NCBI RefSeq assembly: GCF_030252325.1
Contig: NZ_CP126981.1
Location: forward strand, 4,526,001-4,590,000
Length of the DNA: 64,000 nucleotides
Origin: Candidatus Mycobacterium wuenschmannii
GTDB taxonomy: Bacteria; Actinomycetota; Actinomycetes; Mycobacteriales; Mycobacteriaceae
Reading direction: 5' to 3'
Shown: positions 1-8,918 of the stretch, piece by piece
Layout of the letters: the number at the start of each line of letters is the position of its first letter
Position numbering within the stretch: position 1 is the stretch's first letter
Position numbers and translations under genes: made by a program
The notes under the pieces: model-generated
The model's input: only the letters and a program-made list of their open reading frames with translations
Databases searched by the model: none
Told to the model about the DNA's origin: nothing

Positions 1-445
1 TGGGATCGATGAACTGCGGAACACGAAGCCACGAGTCCGGTTTAGCGATTTTTTGCCGCCACGACGGGCGCTCGGCGCGGGCACCGTCGCCACTTTCTTT
101 GTCGGTAGACGGAATGTACCTAGCCGCTTCAGCGAGGATCTGTACGGACGTCGCTTTTGCGAGATCAACGGAGAAGGTGATTCCCATTGACGTCGGGTAT
201 CTCATCAAGGCCTGTGAAATGGGACTGTCCGCGACGCCGTCCTGTTCTGCCTCGCCGCTGTCAGGCTCGGACTCTGCTTCCTCCTGCAACCGATCATCGG
301 CTGGCCAGAGGACACCTGCAATATAGCGATCCAGCGGGAGGTCGGTGATTATCTCGTCCGGGCCTTCAGCGGGGCCAACAAGGTCCTTGATCAACTCGTC
401 GACGACGTCGTCTCGAAACGCGTATTGCTCTGTGATTTCAGCCAT
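1..445 (-). CDS. DrmA-like N-terminal region, 3' end off window
   Basis: This frame opens with ATG at 445, ten bases beyond the stop of the UvrD-like gene, and runs off the left edge, giving 148 visible codons. The visible protein begins MAEITEQYAFRDDVVDELIK and continues with DLVGPAEGPDEIITDLPLDR and YIAGVLWP. From memory, a segment of the form DLVGP...P.dRYl.G.L.P opens large SF2 helicases of the DrmA type in DISARM-like systems, followed by an acidic, variable stretch as seen here. No helicase motif lies inside the window, so the call rests on the N-terminus only. It is the third gene of a leftward operon with the GHKL-helicase and the UvrD-like gene. Confidence 0.5.
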   Translation of the reverse strand, partial: MAEITEQYAFRDDVVDELIKDLVGPAEGPDEIITDLPLDRYIAGVLWPADDRLQEEAESEPDSGEAEQDGVADSPISQALMRYPTSMGITFSVDLAKATSVQILAEAARYIPSTDKESGDGARAERPSWRQKIAKPDSWLRVPQFIDP

Positions 446-454
446 TTGAATTCC

Positions 455-2263
455 CTAGGTGGTCGAGAGGTCGGGTCGCGCCAAACCGGTCACGCGAGGA
501 ACGAGCCAAAATCCGGAGCTTCCCAGACCAGCCTTCTCAGACTCGTTGGGATCGCCGGCGACGGTCTCGATGGACACCAGAGACAAGCCATCAACTATCC
601 CGGGCCAACTTCCTAACCAACCGAATGCCTTGGCAAAGGCGTCATCGAAGGCAGCGCTCGTTCGCCCCACGAATTGCCCTCCGTCAGTAACCAAGAGGTA
701 TGAAGGCGAATCCTCGGTTGACTCTTCCTCGTCTAGCTCGGCCTGCACCGCCATGCCCACAAGACCGTCCGACTGCAACGACTTCTGTAACTTCTTGGCA
801 TTCACTCGTGCTGAAGCTGCCGGGTAAGCGGATTCGACGTCGTTGTATTGGAATTCGAAAGCCTTGGTCCATTTGGCGCCGTGCTTTTTCTTGCTCCACG
901 CCTCTTCTTTGAATCGCCCCCAGAGCTTGGGATCAGCTTTGATGATTGACCTGGGCTGCGGGAGTCGGCAGACGAAGATGTCGTCGCGCGCTCGACTCAA
1001 CGCCACGTATTGGCGCCGGACTTTGGTCCAGCTGTCTTCATCGTCGGGCATCCACGTTGGTTCGACTACGAAGACCGAATCGAATTCAAGCCCCTTCGCG
1101 CGGTGGATCGTGGACACGATCACCGAACTGTGATCGGGTTCGGTCAGCGGGAGTGGGAGTGCTCGGGCTTTCACAAGGCGTGCCACTCTGAGGAGATTCA
1201 ATGCGTCGAACTCGCTCGTTCGACCTTCGGCAGCCTTGAGCTCTGTCCACCGTTGCGCGACATCATCCTTCGCCAGCAGCCGCGCGAGCGCAGCCTCGAC
1301 CTCCGACCTACGTTCCTTCGGACCGGGCAGCGGCCCTAGTGCGCCGGCTATCCACTTGGCCGCACCAAAATCCTGCGCTTGGCGGCGGACGGCGTGCGCA
1401 ACACCCTGCTCGTTGAGGTGTCTGGATACCCGAAGTACGTCGGCATTAGTTACGCAGAGAACAGCCGTGATCTTGCCGCTACGTGGTGTCACGAGGTCGT
1501 ACCACTCTTTAATTTCGCCACGGTCCGGTAAATCTAGAACCACATCGTCGAGCAGCTCCTCTGCCGTGTCGCCGTCATCTGTGTCTCGGATTGCGTCACC
1601 GAGGAGGGCCACCTGCTTGGGGAATTTGCCTCTCGCTCGGTAGTTTCTGCCCAATCCGACTGCCTCGCAACCGAATCGCTGAGCCAGGACATCGAACACG
1701 TCCTTGGAAGAGGTCTTGCTGAGCGAATCATCCAGCTGGAAGTCGTAGACGCCCTGAAGGGGGTCGCCGAGCGCAGTGATCCCGGCGTTCTCATCGAGCC
1801 ATTCCAAGATTGCGACCACGAAATCGGCGCGGTCTCCAACGAGATCCTGCACTTCGTCGATCACGACATGTTGTAGCAATTCGATGTCGTGGGGCGCCTT
1901 GTCTGCCTCCTTTAGCAATTTGGTCGCACGTCGGATTCGGGCGTCGAAATTACCCTCCGGCTGGACGTTCGCGTCGAGCAGCAGGACGCTCGCGAACGAG
2001 TCAAACGTGCGCACGTTTGCGGCGCCTACGTCACGCAAATCCAGACGCTTTCGCACGGCCGTTACCGCGGCACGGGAAAAGCTAAGAACGAGGACTTCTT
2101 CCGATGCCACGATGCCCTCGTTCTGGACCAGGCTGTCGATACGGCTCACGACAACTTCCGTCTTGCCTTGTCCTGCGCCGGCAATCACGAGCAAACGTTC
2201 GTCGGCCGACGCCTCGACTACCGCGAGCTGCTCGTCGTTGAGTTCAAATTTTTCAGCCGACAT
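455..2263 (-). CDS. UvrD/Rep-type SF1 helicase
   Basis: This is a 602-residue SF1A helicase expected to unwind or translocate on DNA using ATP. The Q-motif-like LNDEQLAVV is at residues 8-16 and Walker A AGAGQGKT at 28-35. Walker B VIDEVQD is at 134-140, followed by GDPLQGVYDF. VSTIHRAKGLEFD and YVALSRARDD supply the C-terminal motifs. It is shorter than house-keeping UvrD (about 720-780 residues) and ends in about 150 residues without a motif I recognise. ATG 2263 is preceded by GAGG at good spacing. It lies 134 bp after the GHKL-helicase and 9 bp before the DrmA-like start, so it probably belongs to the same defence operon rather than to general repair. Confidence 0.85.
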   Translation of the reverse strand: MSAEKFELNDEQLAVVEASADERLLVIAGAGQGKTEVVVSRIDSLVQNEGIVASEEVLVLSFSRAAVTAVRKRLDLRDVGAANVRTFDSFASVLLLDANVQPEGNFDARIRRATKLLKEADKAPHDIELLQHVVIDEVQDLVGDRADFVVAILEWLDENAGITALGDPLQGVYDFQLDDSLSKTSSKDVFDVLAQRFGCEAVGLGRNYRARGKFPKQVALLGDAIRDTDDGDTAEELLDDVVLDLPDRGEIKEWYDLVTPRSGKITAVLCVTNADVLRVSRHLNEQGVAHAVRRQAQDFGAAKWIAGALGPLPGPKERRSEVEAALARLLAKDDVAQRWTELKAAEGRTSEFDALNLLRVARLVKARALPLPLTEPDHSSVIVSTIHRAKGLEFDSVFVVEPTWMPDDEDSWTKVRRQYVALSRARDDIFVCRLPQPRSIIKADPKLWGRFKEEAWSKKKHGAKWTKAFEFQYNDVESAYPAASARVNAKKLQKSLQSDGLVGMAVQAELDEEESTEDSPSYLLVTDGGQFVGRTSAAFDDAFAKAFGWLGSWPGIVDGLSLVSIETVAGDPNESEKAGLGSSGFWLVPRVTGLARPDLSTT

Positions 2264-2397
2264 AATCTGGCCTCGCGGCTTGGGGGGTAAAAGGATGATT
2301 AGCCAAAGATCGGGAACCCAGCGACTCTAACTTGCGGGAGCCGCGATCTCCGAGGGCTTGTTCGCCGTTGCCGTCAACGAGGGCTCGACGTCGCGAC

Positions 2398-5300
2398 TCA
2401 TCCGACATTGGCTATGTCTTCTTCGGTGCTGTCCGGCTCGATGATGTCTTTCATCGGTTGGAACACGATGCTATCGCCGAATTCCATGATGTTGTCCAGC
2501 ATATTGACGATCAAAACTTCTTCGGTGCCACCGTTTTTCGGCCCTCGTAGTCCACGCCCAACCATCTGCTGATAGCGGACTTCGCTAGTGGTGGGGCGGG
2601 TTATGTACACGGCGTCGGTCTTTGGCGCATCAAAGCCCTGCGACAGCACCGCATAATTCGTCAGCACCTTGAGCTCGCCTGACTTGAACCGTTCGATCGC
2701 AACACGCCGATCTTCGGGGCTTGTGTCTTGATCGATCGACGAGGCGGGACGTCCCTGAATTGTGAGCAACGTAGCCAGCGTTTGGGCGCTCTCCACCGAC
2801 GCGGCGAAGACCACGATCTGCCACTCCGCCGGCTTGCTCATCACAGAGTCAACGATGGTCCGGGTGCGGTCCTCATGGCGACCGAGTCGCGATTCAGCGT
2901 TCTTGGAAAGCCAACCCTTTGACTTGAACTCCTCGAGCTCGCTGTCGGTCAGATCGATTGAAATGCCACCAAGAATCTCCAGGTGGGCGTGAGCAAGCAC
3001 GCGGTCACGCTGCAACCTGAGCTGTGGCAACTCGTCGCCGAAAACTCCTTCATCCAGCCGGTTTTCGTCGAAACGGCGCAGAAGTCTTTCAGTCTCGGCA
3101 CTGTCGCGGCGCCCACGGAATGGTGTCGCAGTCAATCCGATCAGAGGCTTGTCTCGCTCACGCGTTCCACGACCAAGCCACTCAAGGATCTTCGTATAGG
3201 AAGGGGTGTAAGCGCCGTGGGCCTCATCGATGATCACTATGGGTGCCTCTGCCAACCACGCGAACGAATCATTGTCGACCGCGCGTGCCAAGATCTTCTG
3301 CCACGTTGCCACTACGACCTGTACGCCGGCGACTTCCTCTTCCATCTCGTAGCTCGACCAGAAACGACTCAGAATCAGCTGCGTATCTTGGCGGCCCACA
3401 GCTCGCCACAGATAGGACCAAGCGTCGATGGCTTGCTCGCAGAGCTCTTCGCCGTCGGCCAGCCACAGAATCGGTCCGGATAGTGTCGCCTCACCGGCAT
3501 TTTCATCAATTCTGTCGTCTCGAATCGCCTCAATGATTGTCTGCACGGCAACCCGGGTCTTTCCTGCTCCTGTCGGTAGCGAGATAATCCCTCGCCGATA
3601 GCCTTGGCCACTGAGAAGCTTGAGAAGACGCTCCGACACCACCTGCTGATAGTCGTGCAAACCATCGAGTTGTGTTGGGCCGTCGACATATTCGGTCGGC
3701 TTGTTACGTCGTCTGGCCTTCTCGCCTGCCCACTCTTCGCCAAATCCCAGACTCTTAACCCACTTTCGGGTGTTGAAGGAGCCCGCCCAGGCGGAGGGCG
3801 CCGAGTCCGGGAGCCCCTGCGGATCGACTTTGCATGCGCGTTCGAGCGCGCGAACACCCAGCATCGTTACGCATAGCTTCGCCAGATCGAGTCCGTGGGG
3901 CTCCACCGATCCGTCTCTTACGAGATAAGTGAGCGCGTCCCGTGGGATCAGGGTTTTAAGACGCTCTTCGCCGGCGAGCATGAGAAGGCGTTCGGCGTCG
4001 GATGATGCGCTTCTGATCTCGCGCACCCGCTTCGAATTGCGACGCCGTTCCATGTCGTTGAGAAGTAGTTCGACCTGTCTGTCCGAGTCGTCGAGAAGTA
4101 GGCACCCAAGTACCTGCTTCAGGACTTGCCCGTCGGAGGATCCCGTCACGAGGATACGGTTGGCTTCTCGCGCGGCTGCGCATTCGACTCGGACCTCGGG
4201 TTGGCCCGGTACTGCAGCAACTTTGCTGATCGACAGGCACTTTTGCAGGAAGAGATCTTCTAGTTCATCACCGACCGGAAGCGTATCCAAAATTGGAAAG
4301 ACATCCGATACCAGCTCTGATTCCGCACTGGTTTCGTAAGAGTAGGTGACTGGAAGGTCGCGTCCTTGCAAGCAATCCCAAAGCTCGCTCAGGGTATGTA
4401 CATCATCAATGCTGTCCACGACGACGCAAGGAATGCCAAAGCTATCGAGCTCGGTGTAGGCCTCCATGCCGTGGACAACCGCGACAGCGCTTCGGTCTTC
4501 CTCCGACCACTGCCCGTCGCGACGTACCCAGAGGCGATCAGGCGGGTCAACTTCCTTATGCGTCCAGCACCACCACGCATAACTCTGGCCAACACGCAAA
4601 AGATCGTCGCGCTCGACGTGCGTGTGCACGAGCCAGCTGAAATCAGCTGAGTCAAGCTCGCTGACTTGTCTTTTCAGCTTTAAGACGCGCTCGGTTTCGG
4701 AGCTGAGCACTAGCTGCGTGAGACACGGGAGCAAACCCGCAGGCACACCGTCGACTTCGGAAACAAACGTTTCCGCGACAGGTACCGGGCCCAGCGTGGT
4801 CGGTAGCAAGCCGTGCTCCCGTACCTGCCAGAGCTCGGGCGCTATGTAGCGAGCTGTCTTGCTGACATTCGGATGGCTCACCCGGACACGCGGAACATCA
4901 ATGTCGCTGATTACCGCGACGCTCAGGGCGACCCTGTTTGTGAGGCTAAGATCTGGCAAGCATTCGAGGGGGCCCAGGACAGAATCGACGGTTTCGATCG
5001 CGATGGCCTGCCGCGCCTGGACACCCAATCCGAGCTCGTCGCCAATGGTTTCGCGGACTTCCCTTCGATATCGCGCCACCCATGTCTCGCTCGAATGAAC
5101 CGCAGACCGCAACGGCCTGGCCCTAATTCCGAGCAGGTACAGAATCTCATGGTCAGCGGCGTGGTAGGCAGCGTCAACCAAGTAGGCCCCGTCCTCCCGT
5201 AGCTGCTTGAGGCCCTCACCGGGGAAGTAGAGGCCCCGCGGAACCACCCAGCGCCCATCACCGTTCCGCACCTGGACGACTTTCGCGGCGTGGCCACCCA

Positions 5301-7110
5301 GGACCTCCTCGAACGCCTCGTGGACTAGTTGAACACCCGAGCCGCGCATTGCGATCCACAGCTCATCCCAATCCACTTTGCCGGTGGCCCTCAATTGGGT
5401 GAGCAGCTGCAGCATTTCGCCGCCGTCTTCGAACGGAGTGATTCCGAGGTGCTTTAGCGCGTCCACAGCGGATGGTTGACCGGCAACTGCCTCGGCGACG
5501 AAGGAGGTGCCGCTCTGCCCGGCGCTCGTACGTAGAAAACAGCGACCTCGTACTGGCTGCGCCAAGGTGTTGTTCTCCAACAACACAATTCGTGCATCTC
5601 GCACGTCCATCTCCGTGTTGTCGCCCTTGCCGACTAACTTCGCGGCGAGCTCGATTGCTGCTGCCGATTTTTTCGGCTGCGGGTCGGCCACAACCGACTG
5701 AAGCCAATGCAGAACGCGCCCAGGGGATTTCGCGCTCTCCCCTTCCTGCAGCAGGCGGTCGACCTTGGATCGTCGCTCGGTGCTGGTGGTGCATTCGGGA
5801 TGAACCCACCCGCCTCGGTTGCCGGTAACTTCCAGCCACCGCGTGGCAAGATCCACGACTACATCAGGTATGCGTTGCAGGGAGCTCGGTGCACGCAACT
5901 GTCCATCGAGGTCCGGCAGGCATCGGGAGTCTCTGAGGGCTTGATATACAGGCTCATTCAAAACCTTGTCCGCCCAACTACGGGCCTCCTTGCCGCGCGC
6001 GGGTAAAACATCGATGTACCTGCCGAAAGCCCTATCTGCGATCAGATCTTTACGAGCTGCTACAACCAACTGCGGCAACACATCTACGAGGATCTCGAGG
6101 TTGAACTCGCACTCGATCACGTTGATGCGGTCGTCCGAAAGCTTCCATGGTGCATTGACCCGGCCACTCAGGGTGATATCTGATTTAACCGGAAAGAAGG
6201 CCGATAATTGCCCGAGCCCTACTCCGCCGGTCAGCGGAAGTGCCCAACTGACGGTGATTGATTCGCGCCTCGCGGCATGTCCTGCCGATTCCAGTGCCTC
6301 GAGTGACGGCTTGTGGTCGGTAGACACCACAAGCCAGTTCCTGTCACTATCCTCGGTTGTCAGTCTTACAAAATTGCCCTTTTTGGCTGCCGTGAAGTGG
6401 CGCTCGCGACCTGCCACGCCATCGAAGAGGTCGAGCATCCTGACGTGCGGAGCGAAAAGATTGAACGATTCGTCAAACTGGTCGATTTCCTCTGACAGTT
6501 GTTCCGCGGTTCCTGCCTTGAGCGGCACCTTGACCACAGTCGTCGCCCACGCGGCGAGTTCGGCCAAGACGGGGTCGGACCGAAACTCGTTCGAGGGGCT
6601 TAGCGTCCACGCGAGCCTCAGCGCAGGAATGTCTGAAGGAGAATAGTTCTCATTCAGCTCGGCGGAAAGTTGGTCGGCCGCCTGCTGACGACTGAACTCG
6701 AACGAGACCGAACGGCTAAAGATCTGTGGGCTATCGGAGATACCGCTGATCGACTTGAAGCCGAGCCCGAATCGACCGATTTCGGTGCCCGTCTTGTTCG
6801 ACAGGTGCGTGTATAGCAGCGCTCGGACGCCCGATGCATCGAATGGGACACCCTCGTTTGCGACGTACAAGGCCTCGCCGGTCAAGCTGACCTGGATGCG
6901 TCCGGGAGAGCGGTGCAATGCATCGGCGGCATTTTGGACAAGCTCTTGGATTTGCTTTCGTCCGTAGCCGCCCTCAGCGATGCCGCGTTCTTTTCCGGCA
7001 TCTTCCTTGACACGAGTCGAATCCTCTTTGTAGACCCGAATGCACTTGCCACGGAGTTCGTCGACCAGACCGCCCAGTGCTAGGTCTGGGTCAGCCCAGC
7101 CCTTGATCAT
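2398..7110 (-). CDS. GHKL ATPase fused to SF2 (DEAH) helicase
   Basis: This giant protein of about 1570 residues has ATPase domains at both ends. The N-terminus is a sacsin/MORC-like GHKL ATPase: QIQELVQNAADA at 53-64 with Glu56, Asn60 and Asp63, NEGVPF at 85-90, and GRFGLGFKS at 112-120. The last 430 or so residues are an SF2 helicase with Walker A SLPTGAGKT, DEAH in VIIDEAHG, TATPF, a second RecA lobe, and motif VI QMVGRGLRG. The roughly 900 residues between show no family I can name. ATG 7110 follows AGGGAGG by 10 nt; GTG 7113 is an alternative start. It heads an operon with UvrD-like and DrmA-like genes and diverges from a cytosine methyltransferase, which suggests a restriction-type defence complex. 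Confidence 0.85.
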   Translation of the reverse strand: MIKGWADPDLALGGLVDELRGKCIRVYKEDSTRVKEDAGKERGIAEGGYGRKQIQELVQNAADALHRSPGRIQVSLTGEALYVANEGVPFDASGVRALLYTHLSNKTGTEIGRFGLGFKSISGISDSPQIFSRSVSFEFSRQQAADQLSAELNENYSPSDIPALRLAWTLSPSNEFRSDPVLAELAAWATTVVKVPLKAGTAEQLSEEIDQFDESFNLFAPHVRMLDLFDGVAGRERHFTAAKKGNFVRLTTEDSDRNWLVVSTDHKPSLEALESAGHAARRESITVSWALPLTGGVGLGQLSAFFPVKSDITLSGRVNAPWKLSDDRINVIECEFNLEILVDVLPQLVVAARKDLIADRAFGRYIDVLPARGKEARSWADKVLNEPVYQALRDSRCLPDLDGQLRAPSSLQRIPDVVVDLATRWLEVTGNRGGWVHPECTTSTERRSKVDRLLQEGESAKSPGRVLHWLQSVVADPQPKKSAAAIELAAKLVGKGDNTEMDVRDARIVLLENNTLAQPVRGRCFLRTSAGQSGTSFVAEAVAGQPSAVDALKHLGITPFEDGGEMLQLLTQLRATGKVDWDELWIAMRGSGVQLVHEAFEEVLGGHAAKVVQVRNGDGRWVVPRGLYFPGEGLKQLREDGAYLVDAAYHAADHEILYLLGIRARPLRSAVHSSETWVARYRREVRETIGDELGLGVQARQAIAIETVDSVLGPLECLPDLSLTNRVALSVAVISDIDVPRVRVSHPNVSKTARYIAPELWQVREHGLLPTTLGPVPVAETFVSEVDGVPAGLLPCLTQLVLSSETERVLKLKRQVSELDSADFSWLVHTHVERDDLLRVGQSYAWWCWTHKEVDPPDRLWVRRDGQWSEEDRSAVAVVHGMEAYTELDSFGIPCVVVDSIDDVHTLSELWDCLQGRDLPVTYSYETSAESELVSDVFPILDTLPVGDELEDLFLQKCLSISKVAAVPGQPEVRVECAAAREANRILVTGSSDGQVLKQVLGCLLLDDSDRQVELLLNDMERRRNSKRVREIRSASSDAERLLMLAGEERLKTLIPRDALTYLVRDGSVEPHGLDLAKLCVTMLGVRALERACKVDPQGLPDSAPSAWAGSFNTRKWVKSLGFGEEWAGEKARRRNKPTEYVDGPTQLDGLHDYQQVVSERLLKLLSGQGYRRGIISLPTGAGKTRVAVQTIIEAIRDDRIDENAGEATLSGPILWLADGEELCEQAIDAWSYLWRAVGRQDTQLILSRFWSSYEMEEEVAGVQVVVATWQKILARAVDNDSFAWLAEAPIVIIDEAHGAYTPSYTKILEWLGRGTRERDKPLIGLTATPFRGRRDSAETERLLRRFDENRLDEGVFGDELPQLRLQRDRVLAHAHLEILGGISIDLTDSELEEFKSKGWLSKNAESRLGRHEDRTRTIVDSVMSKPAEWQIVVFAASVESAQTLATLLTIQGRPASSIDQDTSPEDRRVAIERFKSGELKVLTNYAVLSQGFDAPKTDAVYITRPTTSEVRYQQMVGRGLRGPKNGGTEEVLIVNMLDNIMEFGDSIVFQPMKDIIEPDSTEEDIANVG

Positions 7111-7339
7111 CACTTCATACCCTCCCTTCAGCCACTGATATCACGAAGAAGCGCCTGCCAGGAGCGCTTTTAGGTCGTCGGATTTCTACCACCGCATGCC
7201 GACAGAACTGAGTTATCTTGTCTGCTGCCTTGAGGATCGGCCGCGCCGAGCACGTGCGCGCCGCGAGAGCGTCAGAGAAACTCTCGGGGATTCGCCCGCT
7301 TCGCGGCCCTAGTCGGCTCAGCCGGCTAACATCACTGCC
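7111..7339. promoter_or_regulatory. Divergent promoter region of the defence island
   Basis: The 229 bp between the leftward helicase operon and the rightward methyltransferase must hold both promoters. An imperfect inverted repeat, AAGCGCCTG and CAGGAGCGCTT, occupies about 7149-7169 near the helicase side. A GAGAG...CTCTC pair lies further right. The palindrome is a plausible operator, but no regulator gene is adjacent and no clear -35/-10 pair could be fixed by eye. Confidence 0.4.
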
Positions 7340-8452
7340 ATGCCGCCGACCGTTTCTCCGCCACTCCGTGCACAGCGGATTATCGATCTCTTTGCCGGGC
7401 CTGGCGGCCTTGATGTTGGCGCCACCTGGTTGGGCATCCCCGTGACTGGAATCGAATTGGACCCCGACGCGTGCGCAACGCGCGCCGCCGCCGGGCTCGA
7501 CACGGTCCAGGGTGACGTGCGCGCCTACGCACCGCGAGACTTTCCGGAAGCGACGGTCCTGACTGGGGGACCGCCGTGTCAGACCTTCACTGTCGCGGGT
7601 AAAGGAGCCGGCAGGCGCGCTCTCGATGAGGTTGCGCGAAGACTCGCAGGCATGTTTGAGAGTCCCGACGCTGAGCCTGCGCGTGGCTGGTCGTGCGATG
7701 AGCGGACCGAACTTGTGCTCGAGCCGATGCGGTGGGCTCTCTTGGCGCTGCGGGCCGACAAACCATTCCACGCGATCGTCCTGGAGCAGGTACCCGCTGT
7801 GGTACCAGTCTGGTTGGCGTTTCGCGAGGTGCTCGAAGGTTGTGGCTACAAATGTGCGGTCGGAATACTCCGCTCGGAAGAATTCGGTGTTCCCCAGACG
7901 CGACGTCGCGCAATTCTCATCGCGCAGCTCGGTAGTTCCAGTGTGCAGCTCCCCAGTCCGACCCACGAAGCTTTCCGCAAAGGAGCTCTGAGCCAGGCCG
8001 CTCTCGGACGCGAACCGTGGGTCTCGATGGGACAAGCTCTTTCGAGGGAAGTTGGCTTCACGGTCATCTCCAACTACGGCAGTGGCGGAGACCCACGCAA
8101 CAGGGGGCGGCGTCATTCGGGCGAGCCTGCAGCTACAGTAACCGGGAAGGTAACGCGCAATCGTCTGCACCTCGCCGATGGCGAATGGAGTCGTTTTTCT
8201 CACTGTGAAGCCGGGCTCCTTCAGACTTTTCCGCATGACTTCCCTTGGTCCGGCTCTGACATTGGCCAGCAAATCGGTAATGCGATCCCCCCGCGTTTGG
8301 CCGTGCATGTCTTGGCCCGAGCGCTCAATATCCAGCTGTCTGGCGAGGAGCTCGACCGCGTGGTCAGTTCATCGTGGCGGGAAGGGTATAGCTCGCCAAT
8401 CCGACAGCTGCGCCAAAAAATTGAGCAACCGGTCGCGACTGCAGCCAACTGA
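7340..8452 (+). CDS. DNA cytosine-5 methyltransferase (Dcm family)
   Basis: This 370-residue protein transfers a methyl group from SAM to cytosine C5 in DNA. SAM-binding motif I FAGPGGLDVGA lies near residue 15. Catalytic motif IV is GGPPCQTF with the PCQ cysteine. Motif VIII is VPQTRRRAI and motif X GNAIPPRLA. Motif VI reads LEQVPAV where most family members have ENV; I recall EQV in actinobacterial relatives, so activity is still likely. The length suits a single-chain enzyme with a target-recognition region between motifs VIII and X. It diverges from the GHKL-helicase operon and ends 1 bp from the convergent vsr gene, so it should be the modification subunit of the island. Confidence 0.93.
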   Translation: MPPTVSPPLRAQRIIDLFAGPGGLDVGATWLGIPVTGIELDPDACATRAAAGLDTVQGDVRAYAPRDFPEATVLTGGPPCQTFTVAGKGAGRRALDEVARRLAGMFESPDAEPARGWSCDERTELVLEPMRWALLALRADKPFHAIVLEQVPAVVPVWLAFREVLEGCGYKCAVGILRSEEFGVPQTRRRAILIAQLGSSSVQLPSPTHEAFRKGALSQAALGREPWVSMGQALSREVGFTVISNYGSGGDPRNRGRRHSGEPAATVTGKVTRNRLHLADGEWSRFSHCEAGLLQTFPHDFPWSGSDIGQQIGNAIPPRLAVHVLARALNIQLSGEELDRVVSSSWREGYSSPIRQLRQKIEQPVATAAN

Positions 8453-8453
8453 A

Positions 8454-8918
8454 TCATTCTCTGCCCCTTGCACTGCGAAGTTTAGCGAGCTGTAAGCAGA
8501 TTGCATCTGCAACAACAGCGGGCTCCTCGTGCTCCCAGAAGCGCAGGACTGTCCATCCGCGGGTTCCCAAGACAGCATCCGCTCGTCGGTCGCGTTCGAT
8601 ATTTGAGTCAAGCTTTTGGGCCCACCATTCGCGGTTTGCTGTGGGCCTCGTGGCATGTTCGGGGCATCCGTGCCAGAAGCAGCCATCGATGAAAACAGCC
8701 AGATGCAATGTCCGCCAGATGATGTCGGCCTTACATCTGTAATCAGATTCCGGCCGGGCATCGACGCGGAAACGGATGCCACGAGCGTGAAGTATTTTGC
8801 GTACTGATAACTCGGCCTGGGTGTCACGCTGGCGCTGCTTACTCATTCGCGAACGGACCGAGTCGGACGAAGCGGCAGGTCTACTACTTGACGGTATCGG
8901 GTTCGGTTTATGTGTCAC
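8454..8918 (-). CDS. vsr: Vsr-type very short patch endonuclease
   Basis: Vsr nicks DNA 5' of T:G mismatches formed by deamination of 5-methylcytosine, and related proteins act as nucleases in restriction systems. The protein has the family start SRMSKQRQRDTQAE, the catalytic Asp region CKADIIW, and the zinc/active-site run FIDGCFWHGCPEHATRP. The final helix includes GWTVLRFWEHE. GTG 8918 overlaps the recD stop as GTGA and gives 154 residues; ATG 8846 is the alternative and would remove 24 residues, some of which look family-like. It is convergent with the cytosine methyltransferase, its natural functional partner, yet is placed to be co-translated with recD. Confidence 0.92.
   Translation of the reverse strand: MTHKPNPIPSSSRPAASSDSVRSRMSKQRQRDTQAELSVRKILHARGIRFRVDARPESDYRCKADIIWRTLHLAVFIDGCFWHGCPEHATRPTANREWWAQKLDSNIERDRRADAVLGTRGWTVLRFWEHEEPAVVADAICLQLAKLRSARGRE

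Noticed and set aside
7115..8308. 397-residue leftward open frame
   Set aside because: Antisense to the methyltransferase; composition typical of a shadow frame.
1..8918. Complete DISARM system
   Set aside because: No drmB, drmC or drmE visible; only a DrmA-like start and a C5 methylase are in view.
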